The notes beneath the pieces are model-generated. The model saw nothing but the letters and a program-made list of their open reading frames with translations. It was not told where the DNA came from and searched no databases. From assembly GCA_903832775.1 (NCBI GenBank), contig CAILCX010000040.1, positions 1 through 48,898 of the forward strand: a stretch of DNA of 48,898 nt, written 5' to 3'. This DNA comes from an uncultured Methylobacter sp. (GTDB taxonomy: Bacteria; Pseudomonadota; Gammaproteobacteria; Methylococcales; Methylomonadaceae). The stretch's first letter is position 1; each line of letters begins with the position of its first letter. Made by a program: the position numbers and the translations under genes. Below are positions 24,184 to 33,565 of the stretch, piece by piece.

Positions 24184-27134
24184 TTCTGGGTTTTCCGATA
24201 ACCATAAATTTGCTTTTCAAAGAAGGTATCCAGCTTTTCTCCAAATCCGCTTAAGCCTTTAAATTCAACTTCAAAAAATATGCCTGACTGCGCCACACCG
24301 GTAGCATTGACGATAGTGTTGGCAGCAGTATTAGTAGGATTTCCATTAACCAGAACGCTGTTAACCCAACGCCGCCCAATAATACGGAAGGCCCAGCAAC
24401 AGTTCTCTTTTTCTACGCCGATAAAACTTTCCTGGGTTGTGTCATTCAACAAGGAATAGGTCCAGCGCCCAACGGCTGACCACTCGTTATAAACCGGCCA
24501 GTGAAAGGATACATCACTTTGAATGATGTCATAAGGTCTTGTTCCCGCCAGTTCCTTCGGTACTGGAATAAGTGTATTTTTTCTGTAACGATAGCCCACA
24601 TTAAAAATCTCACCCGGCAAATTCGGGTCGGGCTTATTAAGATAATGCAAGCCGGAAGTGTGCCTTACAATCTCATTCAATTGCGGATCCCATTGGGTTC
24701 CTGTGGTGAGCGATATATGGTCCGTCAAACCGGCATTAAGCTCAGTGACCAGATTCGACCATCTATTGGTTTCAACAGGATAGTTCAAGGAATTAGGGTA
24801 AATCGAACTTAAGGTAACATCTCTGTTTTGAAAATATGCAATCTCACCAACACTCAATTTCAATCTTTCTTTTCCTGATTTGGCATCTATCAAGCGCGTT
24901 GACACAGCCGCGGTAAGCTGATTTGCATCCTGAACCCTATCAGTTCCACTAAAACGGTTTTCCAGAAACAAACTGTTAAATGACGAGTCAATCAAACCGG
25001 AATCAAATATGGGAATATCGTTCTGATTTACACGGGGCACGTATAAATAAAACAAACGTGGCTCCAGTGTATGCAGATAAGATCTATCGGCAAACGACAC
25101 ATCTTTTTCCACATAAAGCCCGGTATCCGTAGAAAAAATAGGCAGGGTTCTGGAGAGACTGGTTGATGATCCGCCCAGAGGATTACTTAAATCATATTGA
25201 GTTGACTGCAAGGTCATCTTGGGCGTTAAAAACCCGCTTGCCATTTTCATTGGAAAACTGACTGACGGCTTAACATTAATACGTTGAGCATTAACCAAAG
25301 CATCATGCTGGAAATACACATATTCAGTATCCATCAAGGTAGTCAATGGCATAAAGTCGAACGAATGGTTCAAATTCATGTTAACTTGCGGCAATCTCCG
25401 ATACGGAATCCCCGCTGGTGTAATCGCGGGATCGATCGATTGATAACTATCAACATGGCCTCTTAAGGCTCCCCAAGTATCCGTATAAGCAAGATTAGCC
25501 TGACTTAACAAAAAACTGCTGTAAGTCGAAGTGCTCAGCGCATTTCCCAAATCTGAAAAATAATTTTTGTCAGACACATTATTCAAATCCAGATTAGAAC
25601 TTATGTGAGAATTCAATTGTATAGTGTTCTTGATTGCTACTTCATACCTTGATCTATTAAGAAGATCGTCATAGGGCATATACTCAACATTCGCAACTCC
25701 CTTGGACATCTCGGTCAAATAACGGAAAGATCCTCCCAATAAGGGACCTCTTTTTGAAAAATAACGGGGACGGAAAGTCGCGTCATAATTCGGCGCAATA
25801 TTCCAATAATAAGGCGCAGAAAGAATAAAGCCACTTCGGGTTGTATTGCCGAAGTTAGGCGCAAGAAAACCGGAAAGCCTTCTGTTGTCTATCGGAAAAC
25901 CAATATGAGGGGTATAAAACACTGGCGCACCTTTAAACTCAAGCCAGGCATTTCTGGCAGAACCCTGGCCTGTCGCTTTATTCATCTTCAGTTCACTGGC
26001 ATGCATTACCCAGTCCTGGTTGCCAGGACGACAACTGGTATAAGCAACATCCTGATAGCGAGACAGGGTGCTGCTATCCCGATAAATTGTTTTTGCCCGA
26101 CCTCTAAGTCGAGAAGCGGGCGAAATAAACAGCGCCTCTCTTAGTTTTGCCTGATCAGAATTAATATTAATCGAAGCCGACTCGCTGTGCAGTGCCAGTT
26201 CCTCATCACTGTAATAAACACTACCTTGTAAATCCAAGGCGCCTGAAACATTGTCATAGCTGGCTTTTTTTGACACAGAACGCTGATCGGCGTGCATCAT
26301 TTCAACGTTGCCGGTATAGCTGTAAATTTCATTTTCAAATACTTCAGCGTAATTGGAATTAATATCCAAAGGCATCGCATCTTTCGAGTTATTCACAAGC
26401 AGATTTTTCTTGGTCCCTCTGGGTGCCATGCAGTTCTGCCAGGGATCATTTTTCAATTGCGCTTTAATATTATTAAAGGTTTGCTCCTCGTTATAATCAA
26501 ATGCCGGAGTGAGCAAATTCAGGCCAGAAGCGCTTGTTTCAATGATACGAGCTTGCCCTTTTGGGTCAGCACCCGCCAGTTTGCAATCCCAGTTCTGATC
26601 AGCAGTCTTGGCATCACAAGTCCAGCCTGGACGATTAGCTTCTGTTTGAAGAGTGTTTTTGGTATTTGAATCAGCTGGTGACTGGACTGCACGACTTGGC
26701 TCAACCCCTGCTGGTTCCTTATCAGTTTTAGTATAATTGGGTGTTGGCGGAGTATTTTGTTGCTTAATAGCAGACACCGCAGGTGCCTGCAGCGGTTCTA
26801 ATCTTTCGGGGGGTACCGAAACGGCTTTTGTGTCAACCGGCTGAGTTTCAGGAACAGCAACTTCATGAGACTTAGGCTCCGGGGAAACCACTTCAGAAAC
26901 CTTTTCCGCATTAACCGTTACCGGCTTGTTGACCACAGGAGATTGGGAGACATCATCAGACTGAATGCTGGCTGGAGTCTTTACTGTATTGGCTTTATCA
27001 ACCGGCTTTTTTTCGCCGGTACAAACCCACTCTTTGCTATCTTTGTTTTGCTCACAATTCCAGATTGCTTCATTTGCAATACTGACAGGGACATAAATAG
27101 AAGGTAAAAAAAACAGTAATAAGCGGCGGCGCAT
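24180..27134 (-). CDS. lptD: LPS-assembly protein LptD
   Basis: LptD is the outer-membrane beta-barrel that, with LptE, inserts lipopolysaccharide into the outer leaflet. After the signal peptide there is an unusually long N-terminal region of about 200 residues: a WNCEQ...WVCTG module, a Pro/Val/Lys-rich linker, and a second WTCDA...WDCKL module. The OstA jelly-roll (about 245-390) and the barrel follow. The C-terminal CC pair in ENCCWAF matches the disulfide cysteines of the family. ATG 27134 is chosen over an upstream TTG (27146), since neither has a good ribosome binding site. It is divergent from amgK-murU, as in pseudomonads. Confidence 0.94.
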   Translation of the reverse strand: MRRRLLLFFLPSIYVPVSIANEAIWNCEQNKDSKEWVCTGEKKPVDKANTVKTPASIQSDDVSQSPVVNKPVTVNAEKVSEVVSPEPKSHEVAVPETQPVDTKAVSVPPERLEPLQAPAVSAIKQQNTPPTPNYTKTDKEPAGVEPSRAVQSPADSNTKNTLQTEANRPGWTCDAKTADQNWDCKLAGADPKGQARIIETSASGLNLLTPAFDYNEEQTFNNIKAQLKNDPWQNCMAPRGTKKNLLVNNSKDAMPLDINSNYAEVFENEIYSYTGNVEMMHADQRSVSKKASYDNVSGALDLQGSVYYSDEELALHSESASININSDQAKLREALFISPASRLRGRAKTIYRDSSTLSRYQDVAYTSCRPGNQDWVMHASELKMNKATGQGSARNAWLEFKGAPVFYTPHIGFPIDNRRLSGFLAPNFGNTTRSGFILSAPYYWNIAPNYDATFRPRYFSKRGPLLGGSFRYLTEMSKGVANVEYMPYDDLLNRSRYEVAIKNTIQLNSHISSNLDLNNVSDKNYFSDLGNALSTSTYSSFLLSQANLAYTDTWGALRGHVDSYQSIDPAITPAGIPYRRLPQVNMNLNHSFDFMPLTTLMDTEYVYFQHDALVNAQRINVKPSVSFPMKMASGFLTPKMTLQSTQYDLSNPLGGSSTSLSRTLPIFSTDTGLYVEKDVSFADRSYLHTLEPRLFYLYVPRVNQNDIPIFDSGLIDSSFNSLFLENRFSGTDRVQDANQLTAAVSTRLIDAKSGKERLKLSVGEIAYFQNRDVTLSSIYPNSLNYPVETNRWSNLVTELNAGLTDHISLTTGTQWDPQLNEIVRHTSGLHYLNKPDPNLPGEIFNVGYRYRKNTLIPVPKELAGTRPYDIIQSDVSFHWPVYNEWSAVGRWTYSLLNDTTQESFIGVEKENCCWAFRIIGRRWVNSVLVNGNPTNTAANTIVNATGVAQSGIFFEVEFKGLSGFGEKLDTFFEKQIYGYRKTQK

Positions 27135-27239
27135 AGGTAATGTCAAGTTTAGTAGCGTAGTGAATCATAAATCGAATAAAATGCCGGACGTTAATTTTAC
27201 CTCACTACCCCCTGATTATACTAATCTATCCTAAACATC

Positions 27240-28238
27240 ATGATGCCTGAAGACTTAAGAACAATATCGATGTTCGATTGGCTGGAAAACGATTTACTAC
27301 TTAGCATAACGGACTGCGAACCCGCTTCCAGCGATGCGAGTTTCCGACGTTATTTCAGGATTCTCACACCAACTGGGCGATTTATCGTCATGGATGCACC
27401 TCCAGCGCAGGAAAATATTGCCGCTTTTATCAAGGTTGCCAGGTTATTTGACCGCTCTCAAGTAAACGTCCCGGATATTTTCCAACAAAACCTGACTGAC
27501 GGTTTTCTGCTATTGGAGGATTTTGGTAACCAACCTTTTTTGGATCAACTGAATGTCAATACCGCAGAGGCTTTATATCAAAGTGCTTTCGATAGCTTGT
27601 TTAAACTGCAAACCCAAACTTCCTTACTCGACTCAGATCTTCCTTGCTATGACCAGGCCCTGTTGCACAGAGAACTGGGTATTTTTGAAGAATGGTTTTT
27701 AGGCCAGTTTCTTGATATTGAAATACCGGAAATACTGTGGGATCAGGTTCGCAGCCTGCTTACCACTTCGGCATTGGAACAACCAAGCACTTGTGTGCAT
27801 CGGGATTATCATTCCCGCAACCTGATGGTTTTAGACAACAACTCACCTGGCGTTATCGACTTTCAGGATGCAGTTATTGGCCCGATTACTTATGATTTGG
27901 TGTCCTTATTACGTGATTGTTATATTGCCTGGCCAGAACACCAGATCGAGCAATGGAGAAATAACTATTTCACTCTACTCCAGGAAGCAGGTCTGATTTC
28001 TTGTAACACAGACCAATTTAAGCGCTGGTTTGACCTGATGGGACTGCAACGTCACCTTAAAGCCATCGGCATCTTTTCACGTTTGCATTTGAGAGATGGC
28101 AAGTCAAACTATCTGGGTGACATTCCTCGCACACTAAACTACGTGAGCTCGGTTTGTGCAACTTACCCTGAACTTAGCGACTTCAACATTTTTTTGCATG
28201 AGCAGGTACTGCCAAATCTGAGTGCAGTCGAAGCATGA
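27240..28238 (+). CDS. amgK: N-acetylmuramate/N-acetylglucosamine anomeric kinase AmgK
   Basis: This 332-residue aminoglycoside-phosphotransferase-fold kinase shows SSDASFRRYFRI near the N-terminus, catalytic loop VHRDYHSRNLM, and metal-binding VIDFQDAVIGPITYDL. AmgK phosphorylates MurNAc at the anomeric position in cell-wall recycling, bypassing de novo UDP-MurNAc synthesis. Its stop overlaps the murU start by 4 bases. The pair divergent from lptD matches the arrangement known in Pseudomonas. Confidence 0.9.
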   Translation: MMPEDLRTISMFDWLENDLLLSITDCEPASSDASFRRYFRILTPTGRFIVMDAPPAQENIAAFIKVARLFDRSQVNVPDIFQQNLTDGFLLLEDFGNQPFLDQLNVNTAEALYQSAFDSLFKLQTQTSLLDSDLPCYDQALLHRELGIFEEWFLGQFLDIEIPEILWDQVRSLLTTSALEQPSTCVHRDYHSRNLMVLDNNSPGVIDFQDAVIGPITYDLVSLLRDCYIAWPEHQIEQWRNNYFTLLQEAGLISCNTDQFKRWFDLMGLQRHLKAIGIFSRLHLRDGKSNYLGDIPRTLNYVSSVCATYPELSDFNIFLHEQVLPNLSAVEA

Positions 28239-28909
28239 AAGCCATGATCCTGGCCGCAGGGCGCGGTGAGAGAATGCGGCCACTCACAGACAATACCCCA
28301 AAGCCGTTGCTTCAAGCCGCCGGTAAACCCCTAATCGAATACACCATCAGACAACTGGTAAAGGCCGGTTATGATGAAATAATCATCAATCATGCGCATC
28401 TTGGTTTGCAAATAGAAACCCAACTGGGTGACGGCAAGCAATTTGACGCGACCATCAGCTATTCACCGGAAGGCGAACAGGCCTTAGAAACCGCAGGCGG
28501 CATTATTAATGCCCTGAACTTATTGGGTGATGAAGTGTTTCTTGTCGTCAATGGCGATATCGCTACTGACTTTTCGTTTGCTGAACTTAAAAACCAAACT
28601 GTAGATTTGGCGCATCTGGTATTGGTCGATAATCCCGAACATCACCCTGAAGGCGACTTCGGACTGGATAATAAGAGCTTAGTCATTTCAAACAGCAACG
28701 AAAAATTTACTTTTAGCGGCATTGGTTTATATCGCCCCGAACTTTTTAGAAATATAGCCGCCGGTCCCAGTAAACTAGGGCCTTTATTACGCCTAGCCAT
28801 CGCCGACAATCGGGTTTCAGGGCAAAAAGCGAATGGTTTCTGGATGGATATAGGCACACCGGAGCGTTTGCAGGAACTGGATTTCTATTATTCTCAACGC
28901 AACAGCTGA
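28235..28909 (+). CDS. murU: N-acetylmuramate-1-phosphate uridylyltransferase MurU
   Basis: This 224-residue nucleotidyltransferase starts with MILAAGRGERMRPLTD, the sugar-nucleotide pyrophosphorylase signature, with TPKPLLQAAGKPLIEY next, VVNGDIATDF for metal binding, and FWMDIGTPERLQEL at the end. It converts MurNAc-1-phosphate and UTP to UDP-MurNAc, directly after AmgK in the recycling route. The 4-base overlap with amgK indicates coupling. Confidence 0.92.
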   Translation: MKAMILAAGRGERMRPLTDNTPKPLLQAAGKPLIEYTIRQLVKAGYDEIIINHAHLGLQIETQLGDGKQFDATISYSPEGEQALETAGGIINALNLLGDEVFLVVNGDIATDFSFAELKNQTVDLAHLVLVDNPEHHPEGDFGLDNKSLVISNSNEKFTFSGIGLYRPELFRNIAAGPSKLGPLLRLAIADNRVSGQKANGFWMDIGTPERLQELDFYYSQRNS

Positions 28910-28972
28910 TACTTTGCTGACCGCGCTGTTTGATAGACTAAATGCACTACCTTGCCTTGCCCGGAATAATTT

Positions 28973-29944
28973 ATGAATTTTGATGTTTTCAATGGTGATG
29001 CCGACGGTATTTGCGCTCTGCTACAATTGCGTTTGGCTAAACCACAATCAGCGCAATTGATTACCGGTATTAAACGCGACATAAATCTATTGAACAAATT
29101 TACTGTAAACGCAGGCGATCAGGTCACGGTACTTGATATTTCGCTGCAAAAAAACAGTTCGCAGGTTGATGTGTTTTTAAAACAGGGGGCGCATATTTTT
29201 TATGTCGATCACCATCAATCCGGTGACATTCAACAGCACCCGAACTTTACAACACTTATCAATACCGATAGCACCATCTGCACCAGTCTGCTGGTTAATC
29301 AATATTTGCACGGACAATATCCTTTATGGGCAATCACTGCGGCCTTTGGCGACAACTTAATTCGCAGCGCTGAACAACTGGCTTCCACACTGAATCTATC
29401 GCAAACCCATCTCGAAACTCTTAAGAATCTAGGTATTTACATAAATTACAACGGCTACGGCAGTTGCATAGCTGACCTGCATTTTGCGCCAGATAAACTG
29501 TATCTGGAAATGGCTGATTTCGAATCGCCACTGAATTTTATCAGTGATAATCCTGAGATATTTAAGCAGCTTGAGCAGGGCTATCAGGAAGATATGCTTA
29601 ACGCCAGACTTATAAAGCCTGAATTTCAAAGCTACTCTGTTTGCGTAACCCTTTTGCCAGATACCGCCTGGGCAAGAAGAGTAAGCGGTGTTTTCGGCAA
29701 TTATCTGGCCAACCTTAATCCAACCAGAGCCCATGCAGTCATCACCCATAACCAGGATGATACTTTTCAGATTAGCGTTAGATCTCCATTAAGTTATGGA
29801 ACCCTTGGAAATAGAGCCGGCGCTGACCAACTATGCTCAATTTTTTCTAGCGGCGGCGGACGAAAAGCGGCCGCCGGCATTAACCATCTGCCCCGAGATC
29901 AACTGACTTTCTTCATCCAAAAATTCAAAGATTTTTATTGTTGA
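28973..29944 (+). CDS. DHH-family phosphoesterase-like protein
   Basis: This 323-residue protein has DHH-family motifs: FNGDADGICAL (motif I), VLDISL (motif II), and YVDHHQSG (motif III, the DHH triad). A C-terminal DHHA1-like GGGRKAAAGI segment precedes the end. Members cleave phosphodiesters of cyclic dinucleotides, nano-RNA or related substrates. It has no membrane, PAS or GGDEF domains, so it is not a GdpP-type enzyme. The substrate is unknown. It follows murU by 63 bases on the same strand and may be cotranscribed. Confidence 0.8.
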   Translation: MNFDVFNGDADGICALLQLRLAKPQSAQLITGIKRDINLLNKFTVNAGDQVTVLDISLQKNSSQVDVFLKQGAHIFYVDHHQSGDIQQHPNFTTLINTDSTICTSLLVNQYLHGQYPLWAITAAFGDNLIRSAEQLASTLNLSQTHLETLKNLGIYINYNGYGSCIADLHFAPDKLYLEMADFESPLNFISDNPEIFKQLEQGYQEDMLNARLIKPEFQSYSVCVTLLPDTAWARRVSGVFGNYLANLNPTRAHAVITHNQDDTFQISVRSPLSYGTLGNRAGADQLCSIFSSGGGRKAAAGINHLPRDQLTFFIQKFKDFYC

Positions 29945-29996
29945 GTATTTATTTTCATCCGCCTTCATCTCTGGCCTAATTTCGTTTTTACAGTAA

Positions 29997-30875
29997 TCAA
30001 GCAACTACCGAGGCCTGCTTAATCGCCCAAGCGACATCAACAGCCTGGCGATTTTCTTTGACATCATGCACCCTAAACATCTGTACTCCAGCCATCACAC
30101 CTAAAGCCGTGGTCACTGCGGTAGCGATAACCAGCTCCGAAGGTTCCGAAACATCACAAATAGCACCCATAAAGCGTTTACGGCTTGTACCTAATAAAAC
30201 TGGAAAACCTAAAGCTACAATCGCATCCAGATTTGCCAACAAATCAATATTATCCTGCTTACGCTTGCCGAAACCTATTCCCGGATCAATCGCAATCGCT
30301 TCTTTTTTTACACCCGCTTTCAGGGCTGCCTCAATACCTTCCTTTAACGCATCAAGCACTTCCAGAACAACATCGATGTAATACGGGTTATCCTGCATGG
30401 TTTTTGGTGTTGCCAGGCTATGCATCAAAATAATCGGCATACCGGTTTGCGCCGCCAACGTCAGAATCGAGGGATCCACTCTGCCTCCAGAAACATCATT
30501 TATTATATTCGCACCGGCATCCAGCGCCGCTTTGGCGACCTCACTTAAAGTTGTATCAATACTGAGTAAAACATCGTCTGCCAACTGCTGCCTGATCGCC
30601 TGAATGACCGGAACGACGCGCTGAATCTGCTCTTGGGCAGCAACCGAATCAGAGCCTGGACGTGTTGACTCACCACCGATATCGATAATATCCACACCTT
30701 CAGACAACATCAGTTCGACTTGCTGAATCGCTTCATCAAGACCCGAGAATTTGCCGCCATCAGAAAAACTATCCGGCGTAACATTTAAAATCCCCATTAT
30801 CAGAGGTTTGTCGCTGTATAACGTATTTATGCCAAAGACCAGCCTGGAACTGTCCCTGTGTTTAAGTTGGCTCAT
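29997..30875 (-). CDS. folP: Dihydropteroate synthase
   Basis: This protein of about 292 residues condenses p-aminobenzoate with dihydropterin pyrophosphate. The signatures MGILNVTPDSFSDGG and DIGGESTRPG are both intact, as are ISIDT-type (LLSIDTTLSEVA) and NDVSGG segments. Two ATGs are adjacent; the second (30875) is better spaced from the AGGA site. It lies 80 bases from, and divergent to, a set of C1-cofactor genes that includes a distant DHPS relative. This pairing of canonical folate and methanopterin-type enzymes is notable. Confidence 0.95.
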   Translation of the reverse strand: MSQLKHRDSSRLVFGINTLYSDKPLIMGILNVTPDSFSDGGKFSGLDEAIQQVELMLSEGVDIIDIGGESTRPGSDSVAAQEQIQRVVPVIQAIRQQLADDVLLSIDTTLSEVAKAALDAGANIINDVSGGRVDPSILTLAAQTGMPIILMHSLATPKTMQDNPYYIDVVLEVLDALKEGIEAALKAGVKKEAIAIDPGIGFGKRKQDNIDLLANLDAIVALGFPVLLGTSRKRFMGAICDVSEPSELVIATAVTTALGVMAGVQMFRVHDVKENRQAVDVAWAIKQASVVA

Positions 30876-30921
30876 CATTTCCTAAAAGCTCCTGCTGTCA
30901 AAATTAGCGGTTTGATTGATG

Positions 30922-30927
30922 TATAAT
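30922..30927 (+). promoter_or_regulatory. Candidate -10 element of the cofactor operon
   Basis: TATAAT in the 80-base gap between folP and the divergent flavoprotein gene, about 31 bases before its ATG. No good -35 is evident at the expected spacing. Confidence 0.3.
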
Positions 30928-30958
30928 AACCAAATGTTTTTGACTGTGATTAAATTTA

Positions 30959-31495
30959 ATGGATAAACCTCGATTAGCCTGGGCCATCACCGGCTCCGGT
31001 CATTATATAAAAGAATGCCTGGACTTCATGCTGACCCTAGACGATGTTGACGTCTATCTAAGCTTGGCAGGAGAAGAAGTCTTGAAAATGTACGGCATCA
31101 CTCTCGAGGATATCCGCAAAAAAATGCCTGTTTACCGGGACAAAACCGCTTCAGCGCCACCGGTTGGTCATTTTTACAAAGGCTATTACCACACTTTTGT
31201 GATGGCACCGACCACCTCAAATACGGTTGCCAAATGCGTGCTAGGCATTGCCGACTCTTTGGCAACCAATCTTTATTCGCAGGCCGGAAAATGCCGGGTA
31301 GAAAGCATTGTCTACCCTTGTGACATCGCTCCGGAAATGGAAACCACCGCGCCGGGCGGCAAAGTGATGGTTTATCCACGTAAAATCGATCTGGAAGGCA
31401 CAGCCAAATTACGTACTTTTGAATACACAACCGTCGTTGACAGTGTTGATGAACTAATCAACACTGTTAAAAAACGCTTGACTACCTTGCCATGA
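30959..31495 (+). CDS. Flavoprotein, dihydromethanopterin reductase-like (DmrB/AfpA family)
   Basis: This 178-residue protein has the flavoprotein (HFCD-like) fold: AWAITGSGHYIKE at the N-terminus and MAPTTSNTVAKCVLGIADSLATNL, the FMN-binding segment. A Cys-containing YPCDIAPE follows. Archaeal and methylotroph relatives reduce dihydromethanopterin to the active tetrahydro form. The stop overlaps the next gene by 4 bases (ATGA). The context of DUF6513, DUF447 and MfnB genes makes a C1-cofactor role likely. Substrate specificity is inferred. Confidence 0.8.
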   Translation: MDKPRLAWAITGSGHYIKECLDFMLTLDDVDVYLSLAGEEVLKMYGITLEDIRKKMPVYRDKTASAPPVGHFYKGYYHTFVMAPTTSNTVAKCVLGIADSLATNLYSQAGKCRVESIVYPCDIAPEMETTAPGGKVMVYPRKIDLEGTAKLRTFEYTTVVDSVDELINTVKKRLTTLP

Positions 31496-32880
31496 GCGAA
31501 CACATCCTTTTCCTGACCGGCAAACTGGCTGAAAAACAGCTGCATAATATTCTGGAAAAAATGCAGCCAGATTTTACCTACTCCGTGCATCAACTAGGAC
31601 TTAAAGTCGCAGCACTGATGACCGCCGACATGATTAGTAGGCGCTTGACCGACACCTTTGGCGCCGAACGCATCCTTGTGCCTGGGCGTTGCCGTGGTGA
31701 TCTGGAAGCCTTATCCAGAGATTTGGGCATACCGGTAAGCCGAGGTCCGGACGAACTTAAAGATTTACCGATGTTTTTTGGCAAGGCAGCGCACAAGCTC
31801 GATTTAAGCCGTTACAGCGTCAAAATCTTTGCCGAAATCGTTGACGCGCCCAATGTCAGTGTCGAAGAGGTGGTCAAGCGCGCCACCCATTACAAACAAA
31901 ATGGCGCTGATGTCATTGACATAGGCTGCTTGCCAAGCACTGATTTTCCGCATCTGGAAGACATTATCCGCACACTTAAACAGGAAGGTTTTACCGTCAG
32001 CATCGATTCGCTGGAAGCGGAAGACCTGCTAAGGGGCGGTAAAGCAGGCGCTGATTACATGCTCAGTCTGCACGAAAGTACCTTGTGGGTGGCTGACGAA
32101 GTAGCAGCAACGCCAATTTTAATCCCTGAAACGCATGAAGATCTGGCCTCACTGGATAGAGCCATTAAAATCATGCAAGCCAAAAACAAAGTTTTTATTG
32201 TCGATCCGATCTTAGACCCACTCCACTTTGGCTTTACCCAATCCATAGTACGTTATCATGAAGTCAGAAAAAAACATCCAGACATTGAAATGATGCTGGG
32301 AGTTGGCAACATTACCGAGCTGACCCATGCCGATACCGCCGGTATGAACGCTTTGTTGCTGGGCATCTGCTCAGAACTCAACATCAACAGCATTTTGGCA
32401 ACCGAAGTCAGCCGTCATGCCTGCCGGTCGATTAAAGAAGCCGATCTGGCACGGCGTATCATGTTTGCCGCAAAAGAACAGGACCGATTACCCAAGCATA
32501 TTGATCCAGGCTTAATGGCCTTGCATGAAACCGCGCCCTTCCCGTATAGTCTTGAAGAAATCAAGGAACTCGCTGCACAAATCAAAGATCCCAGTTTCCG
32601 CGTTCAAATCACTACAGATGGCGTACATATTTTCAATCGCAACGGCTTGCACAGTGCCACTGATCCGTTTGAGTTGTTCCCAAAACTTCAGGTCGAAAAT
32701 GACGGCGGTCACGCTTTTTATCTGGGCGTGGAACTGGCCAGAGCTGAAATTGCCTGGCAATTAGGTAAACGTTATACACAAGATCAAGCGCTGCAATGGG
32801 GTTGCGCAACCGAAAACACTGAACCCACAGTCGATCTGCACACCTTTAAACCGGCTGGAAGTACTTTGATGAAATCTTAG
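31492..32880 (+). CDS. DUF6513 / dihydropteroate synthase-like protein
   Basis: This 462-residue protein has an N-terminal DUF6513-type domain (HILFLTGKLAEKQL, about residues 1-110) and a TIM-barrel pterin-binding-like domain with DVIDIGCLPS and VSIDSLEAEDL. It belongs to the dihydropteroate-synthase-related family found in methanogens and H4MPT-using methylotrophs. In that pathway a DHPS-like step is replaced by ribofuranosylaminobenzene phosphate synthase, so this enzyme's true reaction is unsettled. It is translationally coupled to the flavoprotein gene. Confidence 0.85.
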   Translation: MSEHILFLTGKLAEKQLHNILEKMQPDFTYSVHQLGLKVAALMTADMISRRLTDTFGAERILVPGRCRGDLEALSRDLGIPVSRGPDELKDLPMFFGKAAHKLDLSRYSVKIFAEIVDAPNVSVEEVVKRATHYKQNGADVIDIGCLPSTDFPHLEDIIRTLKQEGFTVSIDSLEAEDLLRGGKAGADYMLSLHESTLWVADEVAATPILIPETHEDLASLDRAIKIMQAKNKVFIVDPILDPLHFGFTQSIVRYHEVRKKHPDIEMMLGVGNITELTHADTAGMNALLLGICSELNINSILATEVSRHACRSIKEADLARRIMFAAKEQDRLPKHIDPGLMALHETAPFPYSLEEIKELAAQIKDPSFRVQITTDGVHIFNRNGLHSATDPFELFPKLQVENDGGHAFYLGVELARAEIAWQLGKRYTQDQALQWGCATENTEPTVDLHTFKPAGSTLMKS

Positions 32881-32934
32881 GCAGGGTGGGCATCGCCCAT
32901 CAAACAGCTTTAGATGTGGGCTATGCCCTACCTA
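32881..32934. repeat. GC-rich imperfect hairpin within the cofactor gene run
   Basis: AGGGTGGGCATCGCCCAT (about 32883-32900) pairs with ATGTGGGCTATGCCCT (about 32914-32929) with a small bulge. It fills the gap between the DUF6513 and DUF447 genes. GTGGGC/GCCCAC palindromes of this type are common as dispersed elements; it may attenuate downstream expression. Confidence 0.5.
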
Positions 32935-32980
32935 ACTTAAAACATCACACTTGTTTAATTTTTGCTGCTTAATAGTTACC

Positions 32981-33565
32981 ATGATTCAAGAAACCATTGT
33001 CATCACCCAAAACAGTCTAGGTCTGGCTCATATCGCCCCGATGGGGATTCATGTGTCCGCTACCGGCGATGAATTTATCATTTTGCCGTTTCGTCCCTCA
33101 ACCACGCTTAATAATCTGCTGGAAACCAAAACCGCTGTACTCAACTATTGTGATGATGTGCGAGTGTTTGCCGGTTGCCTGACCGGGCGCAAAGATTGGC
33201 CCTTAAAACCAGCTGAAAAAATCAACGGCCAGGTATTAGCCTGTGCGCTGGCTCATACCGAACTTGAACTGGTGCGTGTTGTCGATGACGAAACTCGGCC
33301 TAAACTGGTTTGCAAAGCTGTGCATACCGCCAATCACGCACCCTTTAAAGGCTTTAACCGCGCCCAATATTCAGTACTGGAAGCGGCTATTTTAATCAGT
33401 CGCTTACACATGCTCCCCTTGGAAAAAATACAAGCCGAAATCGACTACTTACGTATCGGTCTGGAAAAAACCGCTGGCGATCGGGAGCTGGAAGCCTGGT
33501 CGTGGCTGATGGCTGTCATTGAAGCTCATAAAGCAAGTCTGCCTCTAGCCGGAGTTATAGCATGA
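32981..33565 (+). CDS. DUF447 family protein
   Basis: The protein is about 194 residues from ATG 32981 (the frame is open from 32951 via TTG, but a start at MIQETIV fits better). It shows a split-barrel flavin-binding-like start (AHIAPMGIHV, FIILPFRPSTTLNNL) and a helical tail. DUF447 proteins are restricted mainly to methanogens and H4MPT-using methylotrophs and are linked genetically to tetrahydromethanopterin/methanofuran synthesis. The stop overlaps mfnB by 4 bases. The biochemical step is unknown. Confidence 0.82.
   Translation: MIQETIVITQNSLGLAHIAPMGIHVSATGDEFIILPFRPSTTLNNLLETKTAVLNYCDDVRVFAGCLTGRKDWPLKPAEKINGQVLACALAHTELELVRVVDDETRPKLVCKAVHTANHAPFKGFNRAQYSVLEAAILISRLHMLPLEKIQAEIDYLRIGLEKTAGDRELEAWSWLMAVIEAHKASLPLAGVIA

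Noticed and set aside
25765-25780. GGACGGAAAG string recalling the riboswitch core
   Set aside because: It lies on the antisense strand inside lptD with no accompanying hairpins; chance match.
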